Positions 1 to 6,420 of a stretch of 8,077 nucleotides of DNA are shown here, piece after piece (the first letter of the stretch is position 1; each line of letters opens with the position of its first letter). The notes under the pieces were generated by a model. The model was not told the origin of the DNA. It saw only the letters and a program-made list of their open reading frames with translations, and searched no databases. Source of the DNA: Desulfurococcales archaeon (GTDB taxonomy: Archaea; Thermoproteota; Thermoprotei_A; Sulfolobales; NBVN01); the NCBI GenBank assembly GCA_021158735.1, contig JAGGUC010000084.1, positions 1 through 8,077 on the forward strand, written 5' to 3'. Both the position numbers and the translations under genes were made by a program.

Positions 1-375
1 AAAGACCTTAAATCGAAGTTGAAGATGTCTCTAATATTAATTACGCATGATCTCTCGATAATTGCTGAGGTAGCGGATAAGGTCGCGATCATGTATGCGG
101 GGAAGATCGTGGAGTGGGGTACTTCAGAGCAGATATTCCTTACACCTAAGCACCCATATACGGCAGGACTCGTAGCAAGCATACCTAAGCTCAGGGGTGA
201 TAAGTCCCTGTACTGGATTCCTGGACAGCCCCCAGACCTTATTAATCCGCCACCTGGATGCAGGTTCTACCCGAGGTGTGCGAAGCGCATGGAGATATGT
301 AAGACGGAGGAACCCCCCATGACCGAGGTTGAGCCCGATCACTACGTAGCTTGTTGGCTATATAGTAAGAGGTGA
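1..375 (+). CDS. Peptide ABC transporter ATP-binding protein, DppD/OppD type (C-terminal 124 residues, 5' truncated by window edge)
   Basis: This is the end of a cytoplasmic ATPase that powers oligo- or dipeptide import. The reading frame is open from base 1, so the gene begins outside the window; the TTG at 19 is internal. What is visible starts just before the H-loop (LILITHD, His about residue 16 of the fragment), continues through the MYAGKIVEWG segment typical of the OppD/DppD group, and ends in the oligopeptide-transporter C-terminal domain (HPYTAGLVASIP, then GCRFYPRC). Four cysteines at fragment residues 87, 93, 100 and 118 (C-x5-C-x6-C-x17-C) match the spacing in the downstream partner and could bind a metal or Fe-S cluster. 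The next gene encodes the second ATPase of the pair, so DppD is the natural assignment by order. The substrate cannot be read from the sequence; some archaeal members of this family import sugars or oligosaccharides. Confidence 0.93.
   Translation, partial: KDLKSKLKMSLILITHDLSIIAEVADKVAIMYAGKIVEWGTSEQIFLTPKHPYTAGLVASIPKLRGDKSLYWIPGQPPDLINPPPGCRFYPRCAKRMEICKTEEPPMTEVEPDHYVACWLYSKR
369..375 (+). promoter_or_regulatory. Shine-Dalgarno site for the DppF/OppF-like gene
   Basis: GAGGTGA overlaps the last codon and stop codon of the upstream ATPase gene and lies 7 bases before the GTG at 383. It is a full match to the archaeal anti-Shine-Dalgarno. It fixes GTG 383 as the start and supports translational coupling of the two ATPases. 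Confidence 0.8.
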
Positions 376-382
376 GGGAGCG

Positions 383-1489
383 GTGAGCGAGCTCACACAA
401 ATTACTAAGTACCTCCCCTCAAGCGGGAAGGAAGTCATAATCGCGGCTAAGGATCTAAAGAAGTACTTCTTCATGAGAAGAGGTATAATGGATATAATAA
501 GGAGAAGGAGGCTGTCAGTTAAGGCTGTTGATGGAATAAGCTTCGCGATAGGTGTGGGCGAGATCTTCTGCTTAGTAGGTGAGTCAGGCTGCGGTAAGAC
601 AACCACAGGCAGGACCCTCATCGGCCTTGTCCCGCCGACAGCAGGTGAGATATACTACAGGCCTAAGGAGGAGACGGTTAAGTACTTCAACGAACTAGGG
701 ATCAGCCCGTCCGAGAACGGGTACTACCTCTTAAACGAGATCTTCAGGGATAAGAAAGCGAACAAAATACTGAGGAGGGAGCTTCAGATAGTATTTCAGG
801 ATCCGTATGCATCACTAGATCCGAGGCAGACGATCCGTGCCCAGCTCGAGGAACCACTCATTGTTCATGGGCTGGGAGGTTCTAGGGAGGAAAAGCTGGA
901 GATAATGTATAAGGCGCTGGAGGACGTGAGGCTTATCCCTCCCGAGGACTTCATCGTCAGGTACCCGCACCAGCTATCTGGCGGTCAGAGGCAGAGGGTC
1001 TGTATTGCGCGGGCTCTGATATTAGACCCGAAGTTCATTGTTGCTGATGAGCCTGTATCGATGCTTGACGTGTCGATCAGGGCCGAGATCCTTAAATTAA
1101 TGTTGGAGCTGAGGGAGAGAAGGAACCTGACGTACCTCTTCATAACGCATGACCTAGCTACTGCTAGACTCATATGTAATAGGATAGCGGTCATGTACTT
1201 AGGCAAGATAGTTGAGTTAGGTGCGTGTGACTCAGTAATCGGTAACCCGCACCACCCATACGCACAGGCACTGATAGCAGCGATCCCTGAGCCAGACCCC
1301 AGCAATAGGCTGAAGATGCGTAGGCTACGAATTAAGGGCGAGGTACCGAGCGCCATTAACATACCTCCGGGATGTAGGTTCCACCCAAGGTGTCCTGAGG
1401 CGTTCGACAGGTGCAGTAAGGAGGAGCCACCTCTCGTTGAGGTCGAGCCAGGGCACTATGTGGCCTGCTGGCTCTTCGCACGGAAGTAA
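383..1489 (+). CDS. Peptide ABC transporter ATP-binding protein, DppF/OppF type
   Basis: Second ATPase subunit of the importer, expected to pair with the upstream DppD-like subunit beneath a two-permease core. Motifs are complete: Walker A GESGCGKT (66-73), Q-loop in VFQDPYASLDP (Gln139), signature LSGGQ (198-202), Walker B FIVADE (218-223) and H-loop His256. The C-terminal domain (about 290-368) carries HPYAQALIAAIP and GCRFHPRCP, with cysteines 331, 337, 344 and 362 in the same C-x5-C-x6-C-x17-C spacing as the upstream subunit. An extra segment of about 40 residues (roughly 93-132, rich in Tyr, Glu and Lys) separates the Walker A region from the Q-loop, longer than I expect for bacterial OppF. 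The GTG start is set by the GAGGTGA site and the 7-base gap to the previous stop. Family assignment is firm; the imported substrate is not determinable because the binding protein and permeases lie outside the window. Confidence 0.94.
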   Translation: MSELTQITKYLPSSGKEVIIAAKDLKKYFFMRRGIMDIIRRRRLSVKAVDGISFAIGVGEIFCLVGESGCGKTTTGRTLIGLVPPTAGEIYYRPKEETVKYFNELGISPSENGYYLLNEIFRDKKANKILRRELQIVFQDPYASLDPRQTIRAQLEEPLIVHGLGGSREEKLEIMYKALEDVRLIPPEDFIVRYPHQLSGGQRQRVCIARALILDPKFIVADEPVSMLDVSIRAEILKLMLELRERRNLTYLFITHDLATARLICNRIAVMYLGKIVELGACDSVIGNPHHPYAQALIAAIPEPDPSNRLKMRRLRIKGEVPSAINIPPGCRFHPRCPEAFDRCSKEEPPLVEVEPGHYVACWLFARK

Positions 1490-1536
1490 AGGCAGTGCAG
1501 TAGCGTGGGGAACAACTCCTTTAACCTAAAACACTA

Positions 1537-1545
1537 GTTTATTAG
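1537..1545 (+). promoter_or_regulatory. Candidate TATA box for the first hypothetical gene
   Basis: AGTTTATTA is centred about 26 bases before GTG 1567. Archaeal transcription usually starts about 25 bases downstream of the box, so the message would begin at or near the GTG and be leaderless. It lies in the short gap after the ABC operon. Confidence 0.45.
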
Positions 1546-1566
1546 ATTTCTAGATTCAATAATGTA

Positions 1567-2160
1567 GTGAGGTGTGCGCTCCTGTCAGAAATGCTTCAGG
1601 TGGCTATACCGCACTACGTTATTAAGCTTCCTTCCGGGGAATACGTCATAGACGCCTACTTCATGAAGGGATTATCCTACCCGCCTAGGAGGGCCTTACT
1701 AATATACCCCACGTCGGTGGCGTCCAGTGGGGCAGTTGGTGAGGGCTCCGTCAATATATTCTTGGAGAGTAAGCTCTCAGCTCGCGATGTATACGACATA
1801 CTCAGAAATACGTACCAGGAGCTTCAGGTTAGAATGAATAAGGATATTAAGAGGATCCTCCACAGGTCTAGGCTATCAATAATAATACCTATGCCGAGGT
1901 CTGCTCTAGGTGAAATAGACAGTGAAGTCAGGAGTGCCCTAATAATACTTAATAAGGTTTTTGAGGGTGGTAAGTCAGCCAGTTACGCTGACCTGCTTAA
2001 CTGGAGTAAGATACACTTAGTCGTAGGTATAAGGAAGGTTAAGAATGAGGAAATAGCTGTGAATGCACCCCGCCCAATACCCAGGATCTATGAGTGGCTC
2101 TATAAGGTAGACCAGGGATTTAGGGAGCTTCTGGACAAGGCCTTCATCAGGAGAGCTTGA
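1567..2160 (+). CDS. Hypothetical protein, first of a pair of diverged paralogues
   Basis: I do not recognise this 197-residue protein. No signal peptide, membrane span, nucleotide-binding motif or cysteine cluster is visible, so it is probably soluble and cytoplasmic. It is a distant paralogue of the next gene: both have an N-terminal beta-rich part with E-x2-x-ID ... P-x-R-x4-IYP (residues about 25-48 here), a central helical segment (about 70-100, DVYDILRNTYQEL), and a conserved C-terminus P-I-x-R-I-Y-x-W-L-x3-D-x2-F (about 170-185). The start is uncertain. GTG 1567 suits a leaderless message from the box at 1537-1545. ATG 1591 gives MLQVAIPHYVI, which aligns better with the paralogue's N-terminus (MRVALLIPYTYV), but its nearest Shine-Dalgarno-like sequence (about 1568-1574) is some 16 bases away. 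Function unknown; the tandem arrangement suggests duplication followed by divergence. Confidence 0.82.
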   Translation: MRCALLSEMLQVAIPHYVIKLPSGEYVIDAYFMKGLSYPPRRALLIYPTSVASSGAVGEGSVNIFLESKLSARDVYDILRNTYQELQVRMNKDIKRILHRSRLSIIIPMPRSALGEIDSEVRSALIILNKVFEGGKSASYADLLNWSKIHLVVGIRKVKNEEIAVNAPRPIPRIYEWLYKVDQGFRELLDKAFIRRA

Positions 2161-2235
2161 GTTACTGAGTACTGTAGGAGGTTATTCTCATTACTTGTGC
2201 GGGTTGATTATAGTTCTTGAATAACTGAGCAGTCA

Positions 2236-2244
2236 CTTTTTATA
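2236..2244 (+). promoter_or_regulatory. Candidate TATA box for the second hypothetical gene
   Basis: CTTTTTATA fits the archaeal box A pattern and sits in the 151-base gap between the paralogous genes. The predicted start of transcription is near 2267, leaving a leader of about 45 bases before TTG 2312. The T-run in the box could also help end transcripts of the preceding gene. Confidence 0.45.
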
Positions 2245-2311
2245 GGTGACCTATTTTAAGTTGTTTAAGAAGGTTTAACGTGGTTACTGAGTTGGTGGAG
2301 TTGGTGCTGGC

Positions 2312-2950
2312 TTGAGGGTGGCGTTACTCATTCCATACACCTACGTAAGGTTTAAGGTTGGGGGGAGGGTTAAGGAAGTATGCATTGACTCGTTTACTCC
2401 GGCAAATATCTCTAAGCCCTTCAGGGTAGCATTCACTATATACCCATACAGGAGGGTTAGGGGCCTTGAAGCAGGCTCCCACAGTACCCTAGGTTTTGGG
2501 GCAGCAATAATGCTGGGAAGGGAAGTAAGTCCGTGGGACGCACTGAACCACGTAATCCAAATATATAGGAGCATTAGGTCCGAGGTTCTCTCTAAGGCTA
2601 GGGAGGCGCACCTAGCACACTTCATCGATGTTGTTGTGTCGGCAGCTGCAATACCTCAGTTCAGGAGCAAGCGGGATGGTTTAGGCACTGAGTTAGGGGA
2701 ACTCATTACGGCTACCTCACTCTTCGAGAGTGTTTTAGGCCGTGAAGTCCTTAAGGATGACCCGCTGGTGGAGGATGTTAGGGAGACGCTACTAACCGTG
2801 CCTGCGGACCTGCGTAAAGGTGGGCTACTTATTGATGCATCAACCCCTATTGGGAGAATATATCGCTGGCTACTCCGGGCCGATGATCGGTTTAGTAGTG
2901 CATTAATGAGGGAGGTCAGGTGGGCTGACACCTGGTCAAGGAGCAAGTAA
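2312..2950 (+). CDS. Hypothetical protein, second of a pair of diverged paralogues
   Basis: Unrecognised 212-residue protein related to the preceding gene product. Shared landmarks are the N-terminal VCIDSF ... KPFRVAFTIYP segment (about 23-46) and the C-terminal TPIGRIYRWLLRADDRF (178-194), which matches PIPRIYEWLYKVDQGF in the first copy. Between them lie a glycine-rich stretch (about 51-69), a helix (about 73-100) and a hydrophobic strand or helix HFIDVVVSAAAIP (103-115). No signal peptide or convincing membrane span is present. An in-frame TGA at 2288 and no earlier start codon leave TTG 2312 as the first possible start; GGTGGAG at 2294-2300 lies 11 bases upstream and could act as a weak Shine-Dalgarno. 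GTG 2318 is a less likely alternative. Its separate promoter implies that the two paralogues can be expressed independently. I make no functional assignment. Confidence 0.84.
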   Translation: MRVALLIPYTYVRFKVGGRVKEVCIDSFTPANISKPFRVAFTIYPYRRVRGLEAGSHSTLGFGAAIMLGREVSPWDALNHVIQIYRSIRSEVLSKAREAHLAHFIDVVVSAAAIPQFRSKRDGLGTELGELITATSLFESVLGREVLKDDPLVEDVRETLLTVPADLRKGGLLIDASTPIGRIYRWLLRADDRFSSALMREVRWADTWSRSK

Positions 2951-2986
2951 TTAGGAATCCTAGTTAGGTATAGCGGGGAGGTTCTG

Positions 2987-3070
2987 ATGCTGGCTGCCGC
3001 TGTAGCTGCGTTATCACTAGATATTGAGCTTGGGTTTAGGGGGTTGGGTGTGAGGCGGTGGTGGTACTAA
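2987..3070 (+). CDS. Possible small protein of 27 residues (doubtful)
   Basis: This short ORF begins with ATG 2987, preceded by a strong GGGGAGG at 2975-2981, and reads MLAAAVAALSLDIELGFRGL followed by GVRRWWY and a TAA stop. The Ala-rich start is mildly hydrophobic, and the C-terminus is basic and aromatic. It fills the only sizeable gap between the second paralogue and the terminator of the converging TIP49 gene. Only the ribosome binding site argues for it. There is no homology evidence, and an ORF this short can arise by chance. Confidence 0.22.
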   Translation: MLAAAVAALSLDIELGFRGLGVRRWWY

Positions 3071-3108
3071 ATTAATTACTACTGGTCTAGTGGGTTTAAA
3101 TTAAGTGC

Positions 3109-3127
3109 TTTCCTGTAGTAGGAAAAA
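3109..3127 (-). terminator. Transcription terminator of the TIP49-like gene
   Basis: Read on the minus strand, a run of five T (complement of 3123-3127) starts 8 bases after the stop codon of the TIP49-like gene and overlaps the 5' arm of a hairpin with a 6-bp perfect stem (TTTCCT at 3109-3114 with AGGAAA at 3120-3125) and a 5-base loop. Archaeal RNA polymerase stops mainly at T-runs, so the T-tract is the more telling part and the hairpin may be secondary. Confidence 0.5.
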
Positions 3128-3135
3128 GTTGTGGG

Positions 3136-4521
3136 TTAGTGCTTAAGCATTAGTGACTCGTACTTCCTCAAGTGCTCAACAGCTTCTGAGACATCCATGA
3201 ATAGCCCGTCAACCCTCTCAATATCCTCTACGGTGACCTTACTAGAGCCCCTTAACTTAGCGTTCTCTGCAGCTATGCTGAGGAGCTGTACTGCGTACCT
3301 GAGGCTGCACTTGCTCCCTATGTCAGTCAGCTTCTTAAGTGCTTCATCCTCTACATCTATTTCCTCTTCCCTAGCTCTTATCCTCAGTATCTCCATAACG
3401 CTCTCGGGGTCGTAGGTTTCAGTACCTATGATCACGGCCCTGTCCAGAAGGTCTGGCGGGAAGCCCAGTGGTGCCTCAACGTCAGTGCCCCTGATCCTGG
3501 CGAACCCTCTGTTGGTTGCTAGGATTATTATTGGTGCTAGCTCACTCTCAACAGCTCTCCCTAGGAATGCGAAGCACTCTATGTCGAGCATGTGTGCGTC
3601 ATCAATAAACAGTACTCCAGGGTGCAGGTACGCCTTACCCTGATCTACCCACTCCTTCACCTGCCTGTCAACCTCAGCAATAACCTCCGGGCTTATCTCC
3701 TTCTCTTCGGAGGCGCCGAAGAATATTGACAGGAGTCCCCCGGCCCTCCTCCTAGCCGCCATCCTGTCTAGGTCAGCCAGCGTCAGGTGGTACACGAACT
3801 CCTTCTCCTTCTTAACCTTACCCTTAGGTCTAGGAACCTTGAACCTACTCCCTACTTCGTAGTACTTAGCGTGCTCGCTCTCCTCACTGATCCCTAGTAC
3901 TGAGACACGCCCCGTCTCAGCATCGATCTGGATCACGTAGCCCTCCTTAACGCCCTGCTGGATCAGCTGGAGCGCTATCTCCTCACCGACCTCAAGCGTT
4001 CGCTCGTCATCAGCGGTCTTCAGAGTTACTGTTGCCCTCTCAATAACCCTCTGGTACGGGTTGTAGGGGTGCGGTCCAGTAACCACGTTCAGCTTAGCTA
4101 CCTCACCCTCGTAGACCTCACGCATTTCATGAACCTCGACACCTATTGCCTTCCTCATGTTCTCTAGAAGTACCTCAGTTTTCTTCACCTCACTACTGTA
4201 GACTTCAGCAGCACTCATTGCTATGAATGGTACGTTCATCCCTAACTCCCTGGCGATAGCTACCGCAATAGCTGTCTTCCCAGTGCCTGGGGGGCCTGCG
4301 AGGATTATTATCTTACCTGCCCACTTCCCCTCCTTGATCATCCTGACGACTAGGCCTGCGGCCTCACGCGCCCTCTCCTGCCCTACCATCCCGTCCTTGA
4401 TCTTTACTGCCTTACCTCCCTCATCAAGCCCGAGACCCTTAATGTGGGTGTGTGCTCCAACACGCCTGAACCTAGGTGCTTCAGCCAGCTCACGTATTGA
4501 AGTACCCAAAGACCTCACCAA
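3136..4521 (-). CDS. TIP49/RuvB-like AAA+ ATPase (archaeal Pontin/Reptin homologue)
   Basis: A 461-residue hexameric AAA+ ATPase of the RuvBL1/RuvBL2 family. Eukaryotic members serve chromatin remodelling, snoRNP and other complex assembly; the archaeal role is poorly defined. The N-terminus VGAHTHIKGLGLDE (21-34) matches the family signature (ASHSHVKGLGLDE in human RuvBL1). Walker A is GPPGTGKT (76-83), Walker B LFIDDAH (304-310), sensor 1 ATN (335-337), the arginine-finger region PPDLLDR (355-361) and sensor 2 SLRYAVQLL (Arg408). The family-specific insert, domain II, occupies about 125-290. Length is normal for the family. The usual Walker B glutamate (DEVH in human proteins) is aspartate here (Asp308). 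The chosen start is TTG 4521; GTG 4518 is equally possible and changes one residue. There is no Shine-Dalgarno, consistent with a leaderless message. It is a single-gene unit divergent from the MATE gene and convergent with the hypothetical pair. Confidence 0.95.
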   Translation of the reverse strand: MVRSLGTSIRELAEAPRFRRVGAHTHIKGLGLDEGGKAVKIKDGMVGQERAREAAGLVVRMIKEGKWAGKIIILAGPPGTGKTAIAVAIARELGMNVPFIAMSAAEVYSSEVKKTEVLLENMRKAIGVEVHEMREVYEGEVAKLNVVTGPHPYNPYQRVIERATVTLKTADDERTLEVGEEIALQLIQQGVKEGYVIQIDAETGRVSVLGISEESEHAKYYEVGSRFKVPRPKGKVKKEKEFVYHLTLADLDRMAARRRAGGLLSIFFGASEEKEISPEVIAEVDRQVKEWVDQGKAYLHPGVLFIDDAHMLDIECFAFLGRAVESELAPIIILATNRGFARIRGTDVEAPLGFPPDLLDRAVIIGTETYDPESVMEILRIRAREEEIDVEDEALKKLTDIGSKCSLRYAVQLLSIAAENAKLRGSSKVTVEDIERVDGLFMDVSEAVEHLRKYESLMLKH

Positions 4522-4538
4522 GAGATGATGAAGTCTTT

Positions 4539-4553
4539 AGGACTTAAGAAATT
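4539..4553 (-). promoter_or_regulatory. Weak candidate promoter of the TIP49-like gene
   Basis: On the minus strand the AT-rich stretch AATTTCTTAAG is centred about 26 bases before TTG 4521/GTG 4518. That is where a TATA box for a leaderless message should lie. The match to box A is poor, so the call rests mainly on spacing. Confidence 0.28.
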
Positions 4554-4599
4554 TTGTACTGCGTCTAACGTCGTTATGTGTTGGCTGCTAGCCCGCGAA

Positions 4600-4610
4600 A
4601 AGCTTTTACT
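4600..4610 (+). promoter_or_regulatory. Candidate TATA box for the MATE gene
   Basis: AAGCTTTTACT follows an A-rich BRE-like GCGAAAA and lies about 40 bases before TTG 4646. Transcription would start near 4632, giving a leader of roughly 13 bases. The core AAAAGCTTTT at 4598-4607 is a perfect 10-bp palindrome, so a regulator site is also possible. No strong Shine-Dalgarno precedes the start. Confidence 0.4.
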
Positions 4611-4645
4611 TCCCACCTACATCTTAGTAGGCTTGAGTGCTGTAG

Positions 4646-5965
4646 TTGAAGCGTTACAGCCTTACTAGGGAGGTGCTACGTATTGCGTGGCCCATGCTTA
4701 TTAGCGAGTTAACTGATAGTCTGTACTCTGTAGCTGACACGTACTTCGTGTCTAAAGTAGGGACTATAGCGCTGGCTGCTGTGGGTGTGGGGTCATACCT
4801 GTCGTGGCTTTTCTTCGCGGTTGTTGCTCTATTCAGTATTGGGGTCTTAGTGTATGTTGCCCAGAGCTACGGTGCTGGAGCTGTGAGGGAGGCTAGGGGT
4901 GCGTTAGGTGAGTCACTCATCTACGGCACGCTGGTAGCATCCGCTGTCTCCATAGTAATGTACTTCATAGCTCCTCAAGCACTATCAATTATTACGGGTC
5001 CGAACCCCGAGTTAATTGATGTTGCAGCTAAGTACTTCAGAGTGAGGATCCTCGGGCTACCTGTCCTTGCCGCAGCAATAATGATGGACTCCGTAGTGAG
5101 GGCTGTCGGGGCCACAAAGCTTTCGATGATAGCGATGGTGTCGAGCGCTCTCCTGAACGTAGCTCTAGACCCGATCCTCATCTTCGGTCTCTTCGGCGCC
5201 CCTCAACTAGGTGTTGCGGGGGCTGCTCTAGCTACGGTCATCTCCATAATCTACATAATCCCTGTGGAGATGTACTTCCTTAAGAGGCTTTCCTTAATGC
5301 CTGCACCAGCACTCCGCCCGAAGTACGTAGTTAAGGTTGTTAGGGTCGGCCTACCAGCAGCTGCTGAAAGGCTAGTCTTCACCGTGGGTAATAACGCGTA
5401 CATAGCGTTTATTTCTAGGTGCGGTAACGTAGCGCTAGCAGCTCATCAGGTGGGTGTTACTTTAGAGAGCTTTACTTACATGCCCGCGTTCGCCTTCTCT
5501 ATAGCTGCCTCCGTCCTCGTAGGGCAGAAGATCGGTTCTGGTAATGTTGATGATGGCAAGCGGATGGGTGCGGAGGCAGCTAAGATAGCTACTTTACTGA
5601 TGGCTGTATCAGGAGTCGCTGTTGCGTTAGGGTCACGCTACCTTGTCGCCCCCTTCTCACCAAATGATGACGTTGCTCAGCTGGCGGCAATATATTTGGT
5701 GCTGGCCGGCCTCAGCGAACCAGGTCTTGGTGTAGCGATGACCTTAGGAGGCGCGATAAGGGGCGGAGGAAATACTCTAGTTCCACTATTCATTAATGCT
5801 AGCGGGCTATACCTATTCAGGGTGCTGCCAGCCGCCTTCCTAGTTAGTGTAATGGGTGTCGTGGGTGCGTGGCTAGCTATGTTCGTGGATGTCTACCTGA
5901 GAGGACTTATATTCTTCATTGTTTACAGGAAGCTGTTTGAGAGGTTGATCAGGAAGTTAGTTTAA
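4646..5965 (+). CDS. MATE-family multidrug/cation antiporter (NorM/DinF-like)
   Basis: An integral membrane protein of 439 residues, the usual length for the family, with about twelve hydrophobic spans in two homologous halves. Family landmarks are the first-helix segment PMLISELTDSLYSVADTYFVSKVG (about 16-39, with the conserved Asp31), NVALDPILIFG (171-181), AAHQVG (265-270) in the second half, and RGGGNT (372-377), the counterpart of the common RGxGDT. Relatives use a Na+ or H+ gradient to export drugs, metabolites or lipid-linked compounds; the archaeal substrate is unknown. The start at TTG 4646 directly follows an in-frame TAG at 4643, so no earlier start is possible, and it gives a short basic N-terminus (MKRYSLTREVLRIAWP) typical of the family. 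It is apparently transcribed alone, divergent from the TIP49-like gene. Confidence 0.93.
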   Translation: MKRYSLTREVLRIAWPMLISELTDSLYSVADTYFVSKVGTIALAAVGVGSYLSWLFFAVVALFSIGVLVYVAQSYGAGAVREARGALGESLIYGTLVASAVSIVMYFIAPQALSIITGPNPELIDVAAKYFRVRILGLPVLAAAIMMDSVVRAVGATKLSMIAMVSSALLNVALDPILIFGLFGAPQLGVAGAALATVISIIYIIPVEMYFLKRLSLMPAPALRPKYVVKVVRVGLPAAAERLVFTVGNNAYIAFISRCGNVALAAHQVGVTLESFTYMPAFAFSIAASVLVGQKIGSGNVDDGKRMGAEAAKIATLLMAVSGVAVALGSRYLVAPFSPNDDVAQLAAIYLVLAGLSEPGLGVAMTLGGAIRGGGNTLVPLFINASGLYLFRVLPAAFLVSVMGVVGAWLAMFVDVYLRGLIFFIVYRKLFERLIRKLV

Positions 5966-5979
5966 TCAGCTGTAATCAA

Positions 5980-5998
5980 CGTTAAAAACTCCTTAATC
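5980..5998 (+). promoter_or_regulatory. Candidate promoter of the disrupted membrane-protein gene
   Basis: Two AT-rich boxes lie in the 56-base gap after the MATE gene: GTTAAAAACT at 5981-5990 (start expected near 6011) and CTTAATCA at 5992-5999 (start expected near GTG 6022, leaderless). Either could drive the interrupted gene. Read-through from the MATE gene is also possible. Confidence 0.3.
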
Positions 5999-6021
5999 AT
6001 TAGTGATGCGAGTACTGCAGT

Positions 6022-6259
6022 GTGCGTCGAGAGGGTGCTGCCGCATTAGTCCTTTTATTTCTCTCTCCTATAATTGCTGAGTTCCTCTCAGGATCTACCA
6101 CACCTACCGAGTTCATTAACCCGGTAGTGCTGCTAATGCTGCTCGGGCTCTACGGTACTTCCGCACTCCTGATCAGGGAGTTGAGGGTCAGGCACGGCTT
6201 GAGCTATGCCTCAGTTCTAGTTCTGGGTTTTGCTTACGGTGTCCTTGAGGAGGGACTGG
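6022..6259 (+). pseudogene. Conserved multi-pass membrane protein, 5' part, interrupted by insertion element
   Basis: First 79 codons of a membrane protein gene. GTG 6022 is the first start after an in-frame TGA at 6004. Residues 7-24 and 33-52 form membrane spans, followed by the loop ALLIRELRVRHG and a third span ending in FAYGVLEEGL. I associate the pattern SPIIAEFLSG...TEFINP...LLIREL...YGVLEEG with a family of uncharacterised bacterial and archaeal membrane proteins, from memory and without a search. The EEG(x)n element slightly recalls CPBP intramembrane proteases, but the EExxxR motif is not met (EEGLAT in the rejoined gene), so I do not assign it there. After Leu79 the frame runs into the insertion element and adds about 11 foreign residues before a TGA at 6292. 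The missing half resumes at 7780, where GCT ACG AAG continues this frame exactly. Confidence 0.82.
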
Positions 6260-6420
6260 GTTCAGGTCTGAATGTTACTTTTAATCATATTTGAATATTT
6301 TTGATTACTTTCTTCATCCCCTCATTTCCTGTTCTCCCGCTCTGTCGGGTTTCATCCTTCACGGCAGGAGCGTTTAGGAGAGACCCAAGCTCCCCTGCAT
6401 ACGCTTTTAGGGCTTTGAAC
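6260..6420 (-). ncRNA. Predicted TnpB guide (omega) RNA scaffold
   Basis: In characterised TnpB systems the guide RNA is transcribed across the 3' end of tnpB and the element end, with the flanking host DNA as the guide. Here tnpB stops about 25 bases from the junction. Its last ~120 bases are richer in GC than the gene body (33 of 60 at 6361-6420 against 19 of 60 at 6541-6600, counted by hand). They contain short stems, such as CCCG/CGGG at 6337-6350, GGAG/CTCC near 6376-6395, and the terminal palindrome at 6261-6272. The encoded tail (from about residue 376) is hydrophilic and looks unconstrained. The guide would be the reverse complement of about 6239-6258, the host membrane-protein gene. 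Ends are approximate. Confidence 0.5.
6261..6272. repeat. Subterminal palindrome at the tnpB-3' end of the element
   Basis: TTCAG-GT-CTGAA is a perfect 5+5 inverted repeat with two central bases, starting one or two bases inside the element end and lying between the tnpB stop and the junction. In RNA it would form at least a 4-bp hairpin with a 4-base loop directly before the predicted guide. It could be a transposase recognition hairpin or the last stem of the omega RNA scaffold. Confidence 0.55.

Noticed and set aside
985..1362. Minus-strand ORF of 125 codons opposite the DppF-like gene
   Set aside because: It lies wholly within a strongly conserved ATPase gene on the other strand and shows no recognisable protein pattern.
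2161..2235. Possible C/D-box RNA or small gene in the gap between the paralogues (TTGATTA followed by ACTGAG)
   Set aside because: The C-box match is imperfect and the spacing too short; nothing beyond the promoter region is supported here.
4223..4528. Plus-strand ORF of 101 codons opposite the 5' end of the TIP49-like gene
   Set aside because: It mirrors the Walker A region of a certain gene and reads as low-complexity Ser/Ala/Pro sequence.
4525..4531. ATGATGA resembling a C box of a C/D-box guide RNA in the TIP49/MATE intergenic region
   Set aside because: No CTGA D box follows at a suitable distance and no C'/D' pair is visible; the stretch is better explained as upstream region of the TIP49-like gene.
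6022..6294. A complete 90-residue membrane protein
   Set aside because: The last 11 residues are encoded by the insertion element, and the real continuation is found at 7780, so it is a gene fragment.
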